Positions 8,724 to 16,964 of a stretch of DNA of 64,000 nucleotides are shown piece after piece. Positions within the stretch are counted from its first letter, which is position 1, and each line of letters opens with the position of its first letter. The notes under the pieces are model-generated. The model made no database searches. It saw nothing but the letters and a program-made list of their open reading frames with translations, and was not told where the DNA came from. The position numbers and the translations under genes were made by a program. Source of the DNA: Staphylococcus devriesei (GTDB taxonomy: Bacteria > Bacillota > Bacilli > Staphylococcales > Staphylococcaceae); contig NZ_PPRG01000003.1 of NCBI RefSeq assembly GCF_002902625.1, positions 20,235-84,234 on the forward strand, written 5' to 3'.

Positions 8724-9522
8724 ACGAGATGTTCCCTCACTTTCGAACTGATATAGTCAATGATGACCACAATTACTAGTGTGAACAAAATAATCATCGC
8801 CGTTTTAGGATACTGAAATAAACCTAATGTTGAATCATAAAACAAACCAATACCCCCGGCTCCTACAAGTCCTAACACTGCAGAGGCACGAATATTAATT
8901 TCGAAAGCAAATATAGAACATACGATAGAAATATTGAAACTGTTTGTGGTACTACACCAAACATAATCCATTTTATTTTATTCGCTCCTACAGCAGTCAT
9001 AGCTTCCATAGGTCCTTCATCAATAGTTTCTAATGATTCATAAAACAATTTAGCTATAACACTTATTGTTAAAATAAATAAAGCTAAGACCCCAGGAATT
9101 TGACCAATTCCAAATATCGCTACAAAAACTGATGCTAATAATAAATCTGGAATAGTACGTACTATATTTAAAATAAATCGTGCTGGTATAGTAATCCACC
9201 TTGCTTTAATAATATTATTTGCGCAAATTAGTGATATAGGAATAGAAACAATCGCCCCTAAAAATGTCCCTACAATAGCCATTCGGATTGTGTCTAACAT
9301 CGGTTTTAAAACTGTATGTATATAAGACCAATCAGGCGGTACCATTTGAGCGAAAAAATTTCCAATTTGAGGAAGGCCAATCAATAAATCTCCAAAACTA
9401 AAACCAGTATATAGAAAACTCCAAATTACTAATACAACAACAATAAGCACTGAGAAACTCGTCTTTAGTGACATTTTTTTATTTAAGTATTGATTGTATT
9501 TATTAGTAGTGGGTGTACTCAT
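8720..9522 (-). pseudogene. phnE: phnE1 of copy 2: frameshifted permease
   Basis: Homologue of the intact permease at 4881-5681. Reading from ATG 9522 the frame matches copy 1 up to TVSIFLSYVL, then runs into unrelated residues and stops at 8872. The true C-terminal part (FEINIRASAVLGLVGAGGIG...) continues in another frame to 8720. Aligning the two copies across about 8902-8940 gives 39 bases here against 37 in copy 1, so there is a net change of two bases near 8910-8925, with several substitutions around it. The stop overlaps the next gene as in copy 1. The protein would lose its last helices and part of the coupling region. Confidence 0.87.
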
Positions 9523-9523
9523 T

Positions 9524-10297
9524 TTACTCCACCCCTAGCTTTTCATCGGCTTTAAGCTTGCGACCATAAATCTCATCAAACACCTCTTCTGTTGCTTCAT
9601 GTGCCGGCCCGTCATATACTACCTCACCTGCACGTAGTCCAATAATTCGAGACCCATACTCAAGTGCTAAATCTACAAAATGTAGGTTGATTAAGATTGT
9701 TATACCTAATTCCTCGTTGATTCTTTTTAAATCATCCATAACTTGTTTGGTCGTTAAAGGATCGAGCGAAGCAACAGGTTCATCTGCTAAAATGATTGAG
9801 GCCTCTTGAGCTAAAGCGCGAGCAATAGAAACACGTTGTTGTTGTCCTCCTGACAACTCATCTGAACGTTGGTTACATTTATCCAAGATATTCACTCTAT
9901 CCAAGGCATCCATCGCTTTTAATTTATCTTCTTTTGGAAATAGACCTAACACCATTTTCCAAGTTGAATGATAACCTACGCGACCACTTAAAACATTGCG
10001 TAAAACTGAAGAACGTTTTACTAAATTAAAATGTTGAAAAATCATTCCAATATTTCGACGCATTAATAATAATTCTTTATTTGAGGCTTTTGTAATCGAT
10101 TTACCTTCTATAAATATTTCACCTGAAGTAACGTCATGTAATCGGTTCACTGCTCTTAAAAGAGTAGACTTACCAGCACCTGATAATCCTACTATAACCG
10201 CGAAGTCACCCTTTTCAATATTTAAATTAATATTTTTTAATCCTACATGACCATTAGGATAGACCTTACTGACTTCCTTAAACTCAATTTGACTCAT
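9524..10297 (-). CDS. phnC: Phosphonate/phosphate ABC transporter ATPase PhnC (copy 2)
   Basis: A 257-residue ATPase nearly identical in layout to copy 1: Walker [25 protein letters not shown] around the Q-loop, [19 protein letters not shown]. Copy 1 has MISQHF where this copy has MIFQHF. ATG 10297 follows AAAGGTG with six-base spacing. It sits between two disrupted genes (phnD and phnE1 of this copy) yet is intact, so it could still power a hybrid transporter made with copy-1 subunits (inference). Confidence 0.92.
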   Translation of the reverse strand: MSQIEFKEVSKVYPNGHVGLKNINLNIEKGDFAVIVGLSGAGKSTLLRAVNRLHDVTSGEIFIEGKSITKASNKELLLMRRNIGMIFQHFNLVKRSSVLRNVLSGRVGYHSTWKMVLGLFPKEDKLKAMDALDRVNILDKCNQRSDELSGGQQQRVSIARALAQEASIILADEPVASLDPLTTKQVMDDLKRINEELGITILINLHFVDLALEYGSRIIGLRAGEVVYDGPAHEATEEVFDEIYGRKLKADEKLGVE

Positions 10298-10321
10298 TTC
10301 TAACACCTTTCTTTTATAAAG

Positions 10322-10406
10322 AGAAAGAGGTCGGGACACTAATAGTGTATAAAATAAGATAAATATCTCATCATATCACTCTATTTATATGTCCTAGCCT
10401 CTTTCT
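10322..10406 (-). promoter_or_regulatory. Intra-operon inverted repeat between phnD and phnC (copy 2)
   Basis: AGAAAGAGG (10322-10330) then TCGGGACA pairs with TGTCCTAG then CCTCTTTCT (10390-10406). Same arms and position as at 6481-6610, with an unrelated and shorter loop. Confidence 0.6.
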
Positions 10407-10458
10407 AGATTACTTGTTCAATCTGTGTTGTTTCATTTAAATAATAAGGATAAGTGCT

Positions 10459-11408
10459 TTATTTCATATCTTGAACTTCTTTTTCATATTTTCTTACAAT
10501 ATCAAAATCTGAATCTTTAGCATCTGTATATCCCTCATGAGAGTAAACTTCGCTAATAATTTTGTGTCCTTCTTTTGTTTTAGAAATATCTTTAAAAGCT
10601 TTTTTCAATTTGTCTTGGAAATCTTTATTCATATCTGGACGAATTGAAATCGTATCGTTAGGAATAGGTTCTGTTAATTTAAGAATTTTAGTATCTTTAA
10701 ATACATTTGGTTGATCTTTTTTCACAATATTACGTGCATCTTGGAAGACTGCTGCATCAACATCTCCATTTAATAATGAAATAATCGCTTGGTCATGCCC
10801 TTTTACGTTTACAATATTCATGTCTTTAGTTGCATCAATACCTGCATCTTTTTAAGTGTTGCAATTGGGAAAGTGTAACCTGCTGTCGAAGTAACATCTT
10901 GTAATGCGATTTTTTTATTTTTTAAATCTTTCAAACTATCAATTCCTGAATCTTTTTTCACTAGAATCTCTGATTTATAATCTTTTACTAATTTTTCTGA
11001 GCTAGAACCATCATCTTTAACTCCATAACGTTGTGCTTGTAACAGTAAATCAGCTGCTTTTTGATCGTGCGCTAATGTATAGGCTGTTGGTGGTAAGAAA
11101 CCAACATCTACCTTTTTAGATTTCATTGCTTCAACAATCGTATTATAGTTAGTTGATACTGATACTTTAACTGGAATACCTAATTTCTTAGACAACAATT
11201 TTTCCAGTGGTTTTGCTTTTGCTTCTAATGTGTCTGCGTTTTGAGAAGGTACAAATTGTACTGTTAATTTCTTAGGAGTGTAGCCATCTTTACCTGAATC
11301 ACTATTAGAACTACCCTCTTTACTCTCCAAAGAACTGTTACTTCCACAAGCTGCTGCAAAAATAATAACGGCCAATGCCATTATTAAAAGATAGGTGATT
11401 TTTTTCAT
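10459..11408 (-). pseudogene. phnD: phnD of copy 2: frameshifted binding lipoprotein
   Basis: Homologue of the intact PhnD at 6669-7622. From ATG 11408 (MKKITYLLIMALAVIIF, lipobox AAACG) the frame follows copy 1 through TSTAGYTFPIATLK and then goes out of frame. The correct continuation (DAGIDATKDMNIVNVKGHDQ...) is one base away and open to 10459. On the coding strand a run of five A (10849-10853) sits where copy 1 is one base longer, so loss of one A from a run of six restores the frame in reverse. A separate three-base deletion also removes one residue before FQDARN. The product would be a truncated lipoprotein. Confidence 0.85.
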
Positions 11409-11796
11409 TGCGTAATGCCCCCGTTCAATATGTATAGAATCTCGAATCCATAAAATTATCCGATAATTTAAGAATAGCACAACATTAAAATTAATAACAT
11501 TTAATAATAGTTAATATTATATAAATAACATTTAAAATATTAAGATACTGTAAAAAATTAGTTAAATATTATCCCGTTTATCTTTTGTCCCCTTTTATTT
11601 ACACTATAATTTTTCTATACCTTAATATATATTAGGAGATATTTTAGACACTCATACTCATTAAAAAGAAAATAAAGTATTAGTCACTGGTATTATTTAG
11701 TAGTTTATAATTAAGTAGACTTTAAAGATGAAGAATAAAACGTCTTTTCATAAGCCCAACTATCTTTATACCTCTACTTTCGAAAGGATGATGATT
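11409..11796. other. Divergent intergenic region, phnD copy 2 / nucleotidase
   Basis: About 390 bases, strongly AT-rich, with no open frame I would defend. TATAAT-like boxes occur near 11617, but no convincing -35 partner was found. It should hold the promoters of both flanking genes. Confidence 0.4.
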
Positions 11797-13335
11797 ATGA
11801 CACAACTCTCTTTTTATATTGTTAGCGATGTACATGGGTACATATTCCCAACCAACTTTTCACAACGCAATCAAGCACTACCTATGGGGTTACTCAAAGC
11901 AAATCAGTTGATTGAAGAAGAACGTGCACGTGATGATTATAGTTTAAAAATTGATAATGGCGATTTCTTACAAGGCTCCCCATTATGTAATTACTTAGTC
12001 TCTGAATTAGGTTCTAGTAAGCCATTAACTGACATCTATAATCGCCTTAACTTTGATTTTGGCACTATCGGTAATCATGAATTTAATTACGGTTTCCCTT
12101 ATCTTAAAGACACATTGAGTCACCTTAACCATCCAATGTTATGCGCTAACATTTTAGATAGTCAAAACAGACCTTTTACGGGTGACGGAGTATATTATTT
12201 TGAAAAAGGTGGACTAACTATCGGCGTAATTGGCTTAACGACACAATATATTCCAAACTGGGAAAATCCAGCGAATATTAAAGACTTAACGTTCAAAAGT
12301 GCTATAGATACACTTAAACAATTATTGCCTGTAGTACGTGAAAAATCTGATATTGTCGTTGTTTCTTATCATGGGGGTTTTGAAAGAGATCTTGAAAGTA
12401 ATGAACCTACAGAGGATCTAACAGGAGAAAATGAAGCTTCTGCTATTTTAAATCAATTCCATAAAGATATAGATGTTCTTATTACCGGTCATCAACATCG
12501 TGAAATTGCATCGATTAAACATGATGTTGCTGTTATCCAACCAGGCACACGTGGTACTCAAGTTGGCAAAGTCACGCTAACTCTTAATCATCGCCAAATT
12601 ATTAAAAAAGAAGCTAAGCTCTTACCAGTTCCTTCAGATATAGACCTTATTCTTTCAGACCAGGATGCTTCATTATTAAATAGTTTAGAAGATTGGCTAG
12701 ATACTAACATCACTACACTATCTGAACCGATGTTAATTAATGATAAATTTGAAGCTCGGCTACAACCTCATCCTTTTCTCAATTTACTGAACTACATTTT
12801 ATTAGAGAAAAGTGGTGCAGATATAGCTAGTACCGCATTATTCGATTCAGCAACAGGTTTTAATCAACAAGTTACTATGCGGGAAATTATTAATAATTAT
12901 CCTTTCCCTAATACATTCCAAGTATTAAAACTTTCAGGAGCTCAAATAAAAGAAGCAATAGAACAATCAGCAAGCTATTTTACCTTAGACAACAATAACC
13001 GCATCACTGTAAATGAAGATTATTTATATCCTAAACCACAACATTATAACTATGATATTTATGGTGGCGTTACCTATACCATTCACGTAGGACAACCCAT
13101 TGGTCAACGTGTTACTAATATTAAAGTTGGCAAAAATCCTCTAAATCCTGAGGAAGTCTACACTATTTGCGTGAATAATTATCGTGCTGTAGGCGGTGGT
13201 AATTATAAAATGTTTGCGAATGCACCTGTAATTAAAGATATTCAAGAAGAAGGCGCACAAATTTTAATAGATTTTATGACTAAACACGATGTGTCTACTC
13301 TTCCTCAAGTCGTTGATTTTGAAGTAGTAGTTTAA
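11797..13335 (+). CDS. Bifunctional metallophosphatase / 5'-nucleotidase family protein (YunD-like)
   Basis: A 512-residue two-domain enzyme of the UDP-sugar hydrolase/5'-nucleotidase family. The N-terminal metallophosphatase domain shows the dinuclear-metal ligands SDVHG (near residue 9), DNGDFLQG, GNHEFNYG, SYHGG and GHQHRE. The C-terminal nucleotidase domain includes VTMREIINNYPFPNT, LKLSGAQIKEAIEQS and VNNYRAVGGGNY. There is no signal peptide, so unlike the secreted AdsA it should be cytosolic, as YunD is. The start at 11797 follows AAAGGATG; earlier in-frame ATGs lack a ribosome site. It is divergent from the phn genes, which suggests a role in recovering phosphate or nucleosides (inference). 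Confidence 0.85.
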   Translation: MTQLSFYIVSDVHGYIFPTNFSQRNQALPMGLLKANQLIEEERARDDYSLKIDNGDFLQGSPLCNYLVSELGSSKPLTDIYNRLNFDFGTIGNHEFNYGFPYLKDTLSHLNHPMLCANILDSQNRPFTGDGVYYFEKGGLTIGVIGLTTQYIPNWENPANIKDLTFKSAIDTLKQLLPVVREKSDIVVVSYHGGFERDLESNEPTEDLTGENEASAILNQFHKDIDVLITGHQHREIASIKHDVAVIQPGTRGTQVGKVTLTLNHRQIIKKEAKLLPVPSDIDLILSDQDASLLNSLEDWLDTNITTLSEPMLINDKFEARLQPHPFLNLLNYILLEKSGADIASTALFDSATGFNQQVTMREIINNYPFPNTFQVLKLSGAQIKEAIEQSASYFTLDNNNRITVNEDYLYPKPQHYNYDIYGGVTYTIHVGQPIGQRVTNIKVGKNPLNPEEVYTICVNNYRAVGGGNYKMFANAPVIKDIQEEGAQILIDFMTKHDVSTLPQVVDFEVVV

Positions 13336-13385
13336 ACACCCATCTTTGTACCACTGATTTAAATCCTGCTATCATCGCTTTTATA

Positions 13386-13432
13386 AGCCTCTCGGATGTC
13401 TAACTTCAGACAACCCGGAGGCTCCTTTTATA
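13386..13432 (+). terminator. Rho-independent terminator
   Basis: AGCCTCTCGG (13386-13395) pairs, with one mismatch, with CCGGAGGCT (13415-13423); CCTTTTAT follows. Lies just past the nucleotidase gene. Confidence 0.65.
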
Positions 13433-13454
13433 TCGATTAATGCAATTAATTTAT

Positions 13455-13486
13455 GTCATTTTGACTAATATAGTTGTCAAAATGAC
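13455..13486 (+). promoter_or_regulatory. Palindromic operator in front of the XRE/DUF3169/ABC operon
   Basis: GTCATTTTGAC (13455-13465) and its exact reverse complement GTCAAAATGAC (13476-13486) are separated by ten bases. The pair lies about 40 bases before the regulator gene and overlaps TTGACT and TTGTCA, likely -35 elements. It is the obvious binding site for the regulator encoded next to it (inference). Confidence 0.7.
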
Positions 13487-13523
13487 TAGGATAGTATATC
13501 GTTTAAGTAAGGAGTTGATCAAC

Positions 13524-13727
13524 TTGCGAAATCGCCTAAAAGAATTACGTGCACGTGATGGTTATAACCAAACACAACTTGCAAAAAAAGCTGGCATTTC
13601 ACGTCAAACTGTTTCTTTAATTGAACGTAACGATTTCATGCCTTCTATTTTAACTGCAGTCAAAATCGCACGAATATTTAATGAACACGTTGAAAATGTA
13701 TTTATATTTGAGGAGGAAGATCTATGA
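13524..13727 (+). CDS. XRE-family helix-turn-helix transcriptional regulator
   Basis: A 67-residue single-domain DNA-binding protein. The HTH reads YNQTQLAKKAGISRQTVSLI with the conserved Q, A, G and S/Q positions, followed by MPSILTAVKIARIFN. This short form with the C-terminal VFIFEEEDL is common in Firmicutes next to small membrane proteins. The in-frame region upstream of 13524 contains the operator, so it is not coding; TTG 13524 follows AAGGAG at nine bases. The stop overlaps the ATG of the DUF3169 gene (ATGA), so the two are translationally coupled. It probably represses its own operon through the palindrome at 13455-13486. Confidence 0.85.
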   Translation: MRNRLKELRARDGYNQTQLAKKAGISRQTVSLIERNDFMPSILTAVKIARIFNEHVENVFIFEEEDL

Positions 13728-14437
13728 AAGTACGAAGATACTTACTATTACTTATCATCGGAGGACTTATCGGAGGCGTTATAGGTGGAGGAATGGATAG
13801 TATTAGTTCACTTATAGCGAACGCTAGTTTCTCTCATACTCAAAAAATGATTATTTTTATAATTTCTTCTCTTTTAATCATAGGTTTAACGCTTTATTTA
13901 TGGAAAGTTCAAAATGATGCGCTTAAATTTAAACGCCATTCTCTTCAATCAATTGAAGACGATGATGCAGACACGTATGAAAGAAAAGCCAACTTAAAGT
14001 ATAATCAAGCAAAAATAATTATTTATCTACAGATGACAATTAGTTTTTTATGTGTATTATTAATTGTCTTAGGAAAAGGTTCCGACCACGATATTCTATA
14101 TATAGTAATTCCACTTCTATTAACGAGTGTTCCTTCAATTATGGATGGCTTTTTCAATCGTCGTTTGGATACACGTTTCCCTAAAATAGGAGAAAAAAAT
14201 TATACCGAAAAAACACTAAACTTACTTGATGATGGGGAACGTCATATCGCCTTACTTGGCATGTATAAAAATTATCAAATAAACCTAGTGTTATTAATGG
14301 TTGGAATTATGTTTGTTGGCATTTATGCAATGGGAACCGGTTCAAATCAAACGTTAGGCATTTTATTCTTAACAATTGCATTTATTTATAATAGTTTCGG
14401 ATATTTATTAAAAGTACGTGAATTTTACAAATCATAG
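13724..14437 (+). CDS. DUF3169-like membrane protein
   Basis: A 237-residue integral membrane protein with about six helices in three pairs: residues about 5-45, 100-135 and 180-230. A soluble loop between the first pairs contains the acidic stretch EDDDADTYERKANLKYNQAK. It matches the general look of the staphylococcal DUF3169 family, usually encoded next to an XRE regulator, whose role is unknown. It overlaps the regulator stop by four bases. A gap of 83 bases separates it from the ABC ATPase, so the ABC genes may have a second promoter. Confidence 0.8.
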   Translation: MKVRRYLLLLIIGGLIGGVIGGGMDSISSLIANASFSHTQKMIIFIISSLLIIGLTLYLWKVQNDALKFKRHSLQSIEDDDADTYERKANLKYNQAKIIIYLQMTISFLCVLLIVLGKGSDHDILYIVIPLLLTSVPSIMDGFFNRRLDTRFPKIGEKNYTEKTLNLLDDGERHIALLGMYKNYQINLVLLMVGIMFVGIYAMGTGSNQTLGILFLTIAFIYNSFGYLLKVREFYKS

Positions 14438-14520
14438 TTAATTATTAATAAAAATATATTATGATAAAAGTAACAATGTAATATTTTATTATTTTTCAAA
14501 AACAGAAAGAGAGGATTACT

Positions 14521-15366
14521 ATGAAACACCTATTGCAAGTGCAACATCTTAACAAGTCTTACGAGAAATCTCAGTTTCAATTGCATGACATCTCTTTTAC
14601 ACTACATCCTGGTGAAGTCATCGGTTTAATCGGTAAGAACGGCTCAGGTAAGTCATCACTAATTAACACCTTAGTCGGTAACCGTTTTAAAGATTCTGGA
14701 GACATATCATTTTTTGATCAATTAGTTTCTGATAAAGACCACGCCTATAAAGAATACATCGGTGTCGTCTTTGATGATTTACGTGTCCCTAATAAATTAA
14801 CAATTAAAGACATGGATAAAGTATTTATGAACATTTATAAAACTTGGGATAGCGACAAATTCTTCAGTCTCATTAAAGATTTTGAGCTCCCTATCGATAA
14901 TCAAATTACAACGTTCTCACGAGGTATGCGTATGAAAGCAGCTCTTGCTATTGCTTTATCGCATGAGAGTAGATTACTGATTCTAGATGAAGCAACTGCA
15001 GGAATGGATGTTTCTGGTCGTGAAGAAGTTATAGAGAATTTAGAAGATTATATTTCTGAAGGTAACGGTATCTTAATTTCATCTCATATTTCTGAAGATA
15101 TTGAACAATTAGCTAATAAACTAATATTTATGCGTGATGGCGCAATTGTGCTTGAAGAAGATAAACATTCACTTCTCAATCATTATGGTATCGTTGAAAT
15201 TCCTGAAAATGATGCAACTAACCTTCCTAATGAAATCATAGTCGCAACAAGAGTACGTAATGGGCAACGCCAAATTCTTGTGAATAATCGTACTCAAACA
15301 CCAGATGCACGTCCACTCGACAATATTGATGATGCAACAAAACTACTTATGAGAGGTGAGAAATAA
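14521..15366 (+). CDS. ABC transporter ATP-binding protein (ABC-2 export type)
   Basis: A 281-residue ATPase. Walker A GLIGKNGSGKSS, Q-loop/D region GVVFDDLRVPNKLT, a degenerate signature FSRGMRMKAALAIALSH in place of LSGGQ, Walker B LLILDEATAGMD, and ISSHISEDIEQLANK with the switch His. This is the YtrB/BcrA-like subgroup that works with ABC-2 permeases. A C-terminal extension of about 60 residues (EIPENDATNLPNE ... LLMRGEK) may be regulatory. AGAGAGGA precedes the ATG. The stop overlaps the permease start. Probable job: export of, or protection against, a peptide or lipid-active compound; substrate not identifiable. Confidence 0.88.
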   Translation: MKHLLQVQHLNKSYEKSQFQLHDISFTLHPGEVIGLIGKNGSGKSSLINTLVGNRFKDSGDISFFDQLVSDKDHAYKEYIGVVFDDLRVPNKLTIKDMDKVFMNIYKTWDSDKFFSLIKDFELPIDNQITTFSRGMRMKAALAIALSHESRLLILDEATAGMDVSGREEVIENLEDYISEGNGILISSHISEDIEQLANKLIFMRDGAIVLEEDKHSLLNHYGIVEIPENDATNLPNEIIVATRVRNGQRQILVNNRTQTPDARPLDNIDDATKLLMRGEK

Positions 15367-16001
15367 TGAAAGGCTTATTACTAAGTAGCTTTTATGCTTC
15401 AAAAAAATCGCTTATCACGTATTTAATTGTTGGGATAATCGCAAGTATTATCTTTGGCTTTGTTAGCCCAATGATGTCATGTTTCATGCCAATGGTTATG
15501 TTAATTTCACCGATAACAGATAATATTAAACGAGAGAAAGATTCTAAGTGGATGTATTATGTTTCAACTTTACCTACCCACAGAAGCACATATGTTAAAG
15601 CTTACTTTGCTTTTTATGGGTTACTAGTTTCAATAGGTTTAATCATCGGAGTAGTTGTTTGTTTAGCGGTAACTCAAAATCCTATGATGACCCTATTATC
15701 AGCATGTATAGGTATCGGAATGGTCGGCACTTACGCTTTAATCTTTCCTTTCACATTTAAATTTGGTCCTGAAAATTCAAATGTTATTATGATTACTACT
15801 TCAATCATTGCTATCGTTTTATTCTTTTTAATGTGGTTTTTCGTAATAACACCTATTCTTGTCCAATCTGGTTCATTTGAAAAAATGACCACAAACCCAA
15901 TTGTTTTATTCGCGGTTATTGGATATGCAGTCCTTGGCTTAATCATTTTTACAGTCTCATACTTTGCATCACTTTCTATCTTTAAAAAACAAGAATTATA
16001 A
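15366..16001 (+). CDS. ABC-2 transporter permease
   Basis: A 211-residue membrane protein with six predicted helices (about 16-38, 40-50, 76-97, 99-125, 140-160, 178-203). The motif LISPITDNIKREKDSKWMYYVSTLPTHRSTYVKAYF between helices 2 and 3 is the amphipathic coupling segment typical of ABC-2 permeases of this group. Its ATG overlaps the ATPase stop codon by one base, so the two form one exporter. A strong terminator follows. Confidence 0.85.
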   Translation: MKGLLLSSFYASKKSLITYLIVGIIASIIFGFVSPMMSCFMPMVMLISPITDNIKREKDSKWMYYVSTLPTHRSTYVKAYFAFYGLLVSIGLIIGVVVCLAVTQNPMMTLLSACIGIGMVGTYALIFPFTFKFGPENSNVIMITTSIIAIVLFFLMWFFVITPILVQSGSFEKMTTNPIVLFAVIGYAVLGLIIFTVSYFASLSIFKKQEL

Positions 16002-16011
16002 GACTTACTAT

Positions 16012-16055
16012 AAAGACCTAGAAGAACAATGAACGTTTCTTCTAGGTCTTTTTTT
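16012..16055 (+). terminator. Rho-independent terminator of the ABC export operon
   Basis: A perfect 15-bp stem, AAAGACCTAGAAGAA (16012-16026) with TTCTTCTAGGTCTTT (16037-16051), ten-base loop and a T-run. Confidence 0.92.
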
Positions 16056-16110
16056 ATGTTATTCAGGGTAATATATTACTAAAAGCACATTATAAAGGAG
16101 TTGTGATTAC

Positions 16111-16896
16111 ATGAATATTCAAGCAATCGAACAATATTTAGATATTGATGCTTCTATATTTAACGAACCTACTCTTGAGGCACTCAATTATTACATTAAA
16201 CAGTATATGTTGACGGTGCCTTTTGAAAATATAAATGTCCAAAATGGCGTACCTATCTCGGTAGATATCGATGATTTATACGATAAGATTATTAACCAAC
16301 GCCGTGGTGGTTTTTGCTATGAAATGAACCATTTCTTTGGGACTTACCTCGAAGCAAAAGGATTCACTGTTTATCGCATGTCAGCTACAGTGCATCAACC
16401 AGGAGGTACTTTTAGCCCAGATGGTTCTCATATGTCACTTGTTGTCCCACTTGAAGGCGTCAATTATGTAGCCGATGTAGGTTTTGGGGACTTACCATTA
16501 CAAGCCCTACCCATCACTAATTTAGACCCAACTCAGCCGATCACTGACATTACTGGTGAATTCCGCGCTATTTCTGAAAATGAAGCAACCTATAAAGTAC
16601 AAAAATTAGAAAATGACGAATGGGTTACACGTTATCAAGCCTATAATACACCTAAACAAATTAGTGATTTTTCGGAAATGATTGAATATAATTCTTCAAA
16701 TCCAGAGTCTATCTTTGTACAACAATTAATTGTGACAAAACCACAAACTTATGGGCGTGCTACGATGTCATTTAATCATTTAACATTAAGTAAACCAAAC
16801 AACAAAGAAAAAACTGAAGTGACATCCAACAACTATCGTAAAATCCTAAAAGACTATTTCAATCTTGATGTTAAAATCAAACCATTTGAGAAGTAA
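16111..16896 (+). CDS. Arylamine N-acetyltransferase
   Basis: A 261-residue acetyl-CoA-dependent acetyltransferase of the NAT family, acting on arylamines, hydrazines or natural aromatic amines. The cysteine-histidine-aspartate triad is visible: Cys69 in RRGGFCYEMNHFFG, His in DGSHMSLVVPL, Asp in YVADVGFGD. N-terminal VPFENINVQNG is also family-typical. AAGGAGTTG precedes ATG 16111. It has its own unit between two terminators, although the UvrA-like gene follows after 68 bases in the same direction. Physiological substrate unknown. Confidence 0.93.
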   Translation: MNIQAIEQYLDIDASIFNEPTLEALNYYIKQYMLTVPFENINVQNGVPISVDIDDLYDKIINQRRGGFCYEMNHFFGTYLEAKGFTVYRMSATVHQPGGTFSPDGSHMSLVVPLEGVNYVADVGFGDLPLQALPITNLDPTQPITDITGEFRAISENEATYKVQKLENDEWVTRYQAYNTPKQISDFSEMIEYNSSNPESIFVQQLIVTKPQTYGRATMSFNHLTLSKPNNKEKTEVTSNNYRKILKDYFNLDVKIKPFEK

Positions 16897-16964
16897 GTAC
16901 CTTCGTAGCAACATGGATAAAACTAAACCTCTGAGGGTAATATAGTTATTAAGAGGTGAAAGGC

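Larger units (their letters stand above)
4057..11408 (-). repeat. Tandem duplication of a four-gene phn transporter operon
   Basis: Two paralogous blocks, 4057-7622 and 7896-11408, have the same gene order phnD-phnC-phnE-phnE, the same ATGA overlap between the two phnE genes, the same 1-2 bp gaps and the same inverted repeat between phnD and phnC. The encoded proteins are very similar by eye, for example long identical runs in PhnC. This is an old segmental duplication, since synonymous sites differ throughout. Confidence 0.9.
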
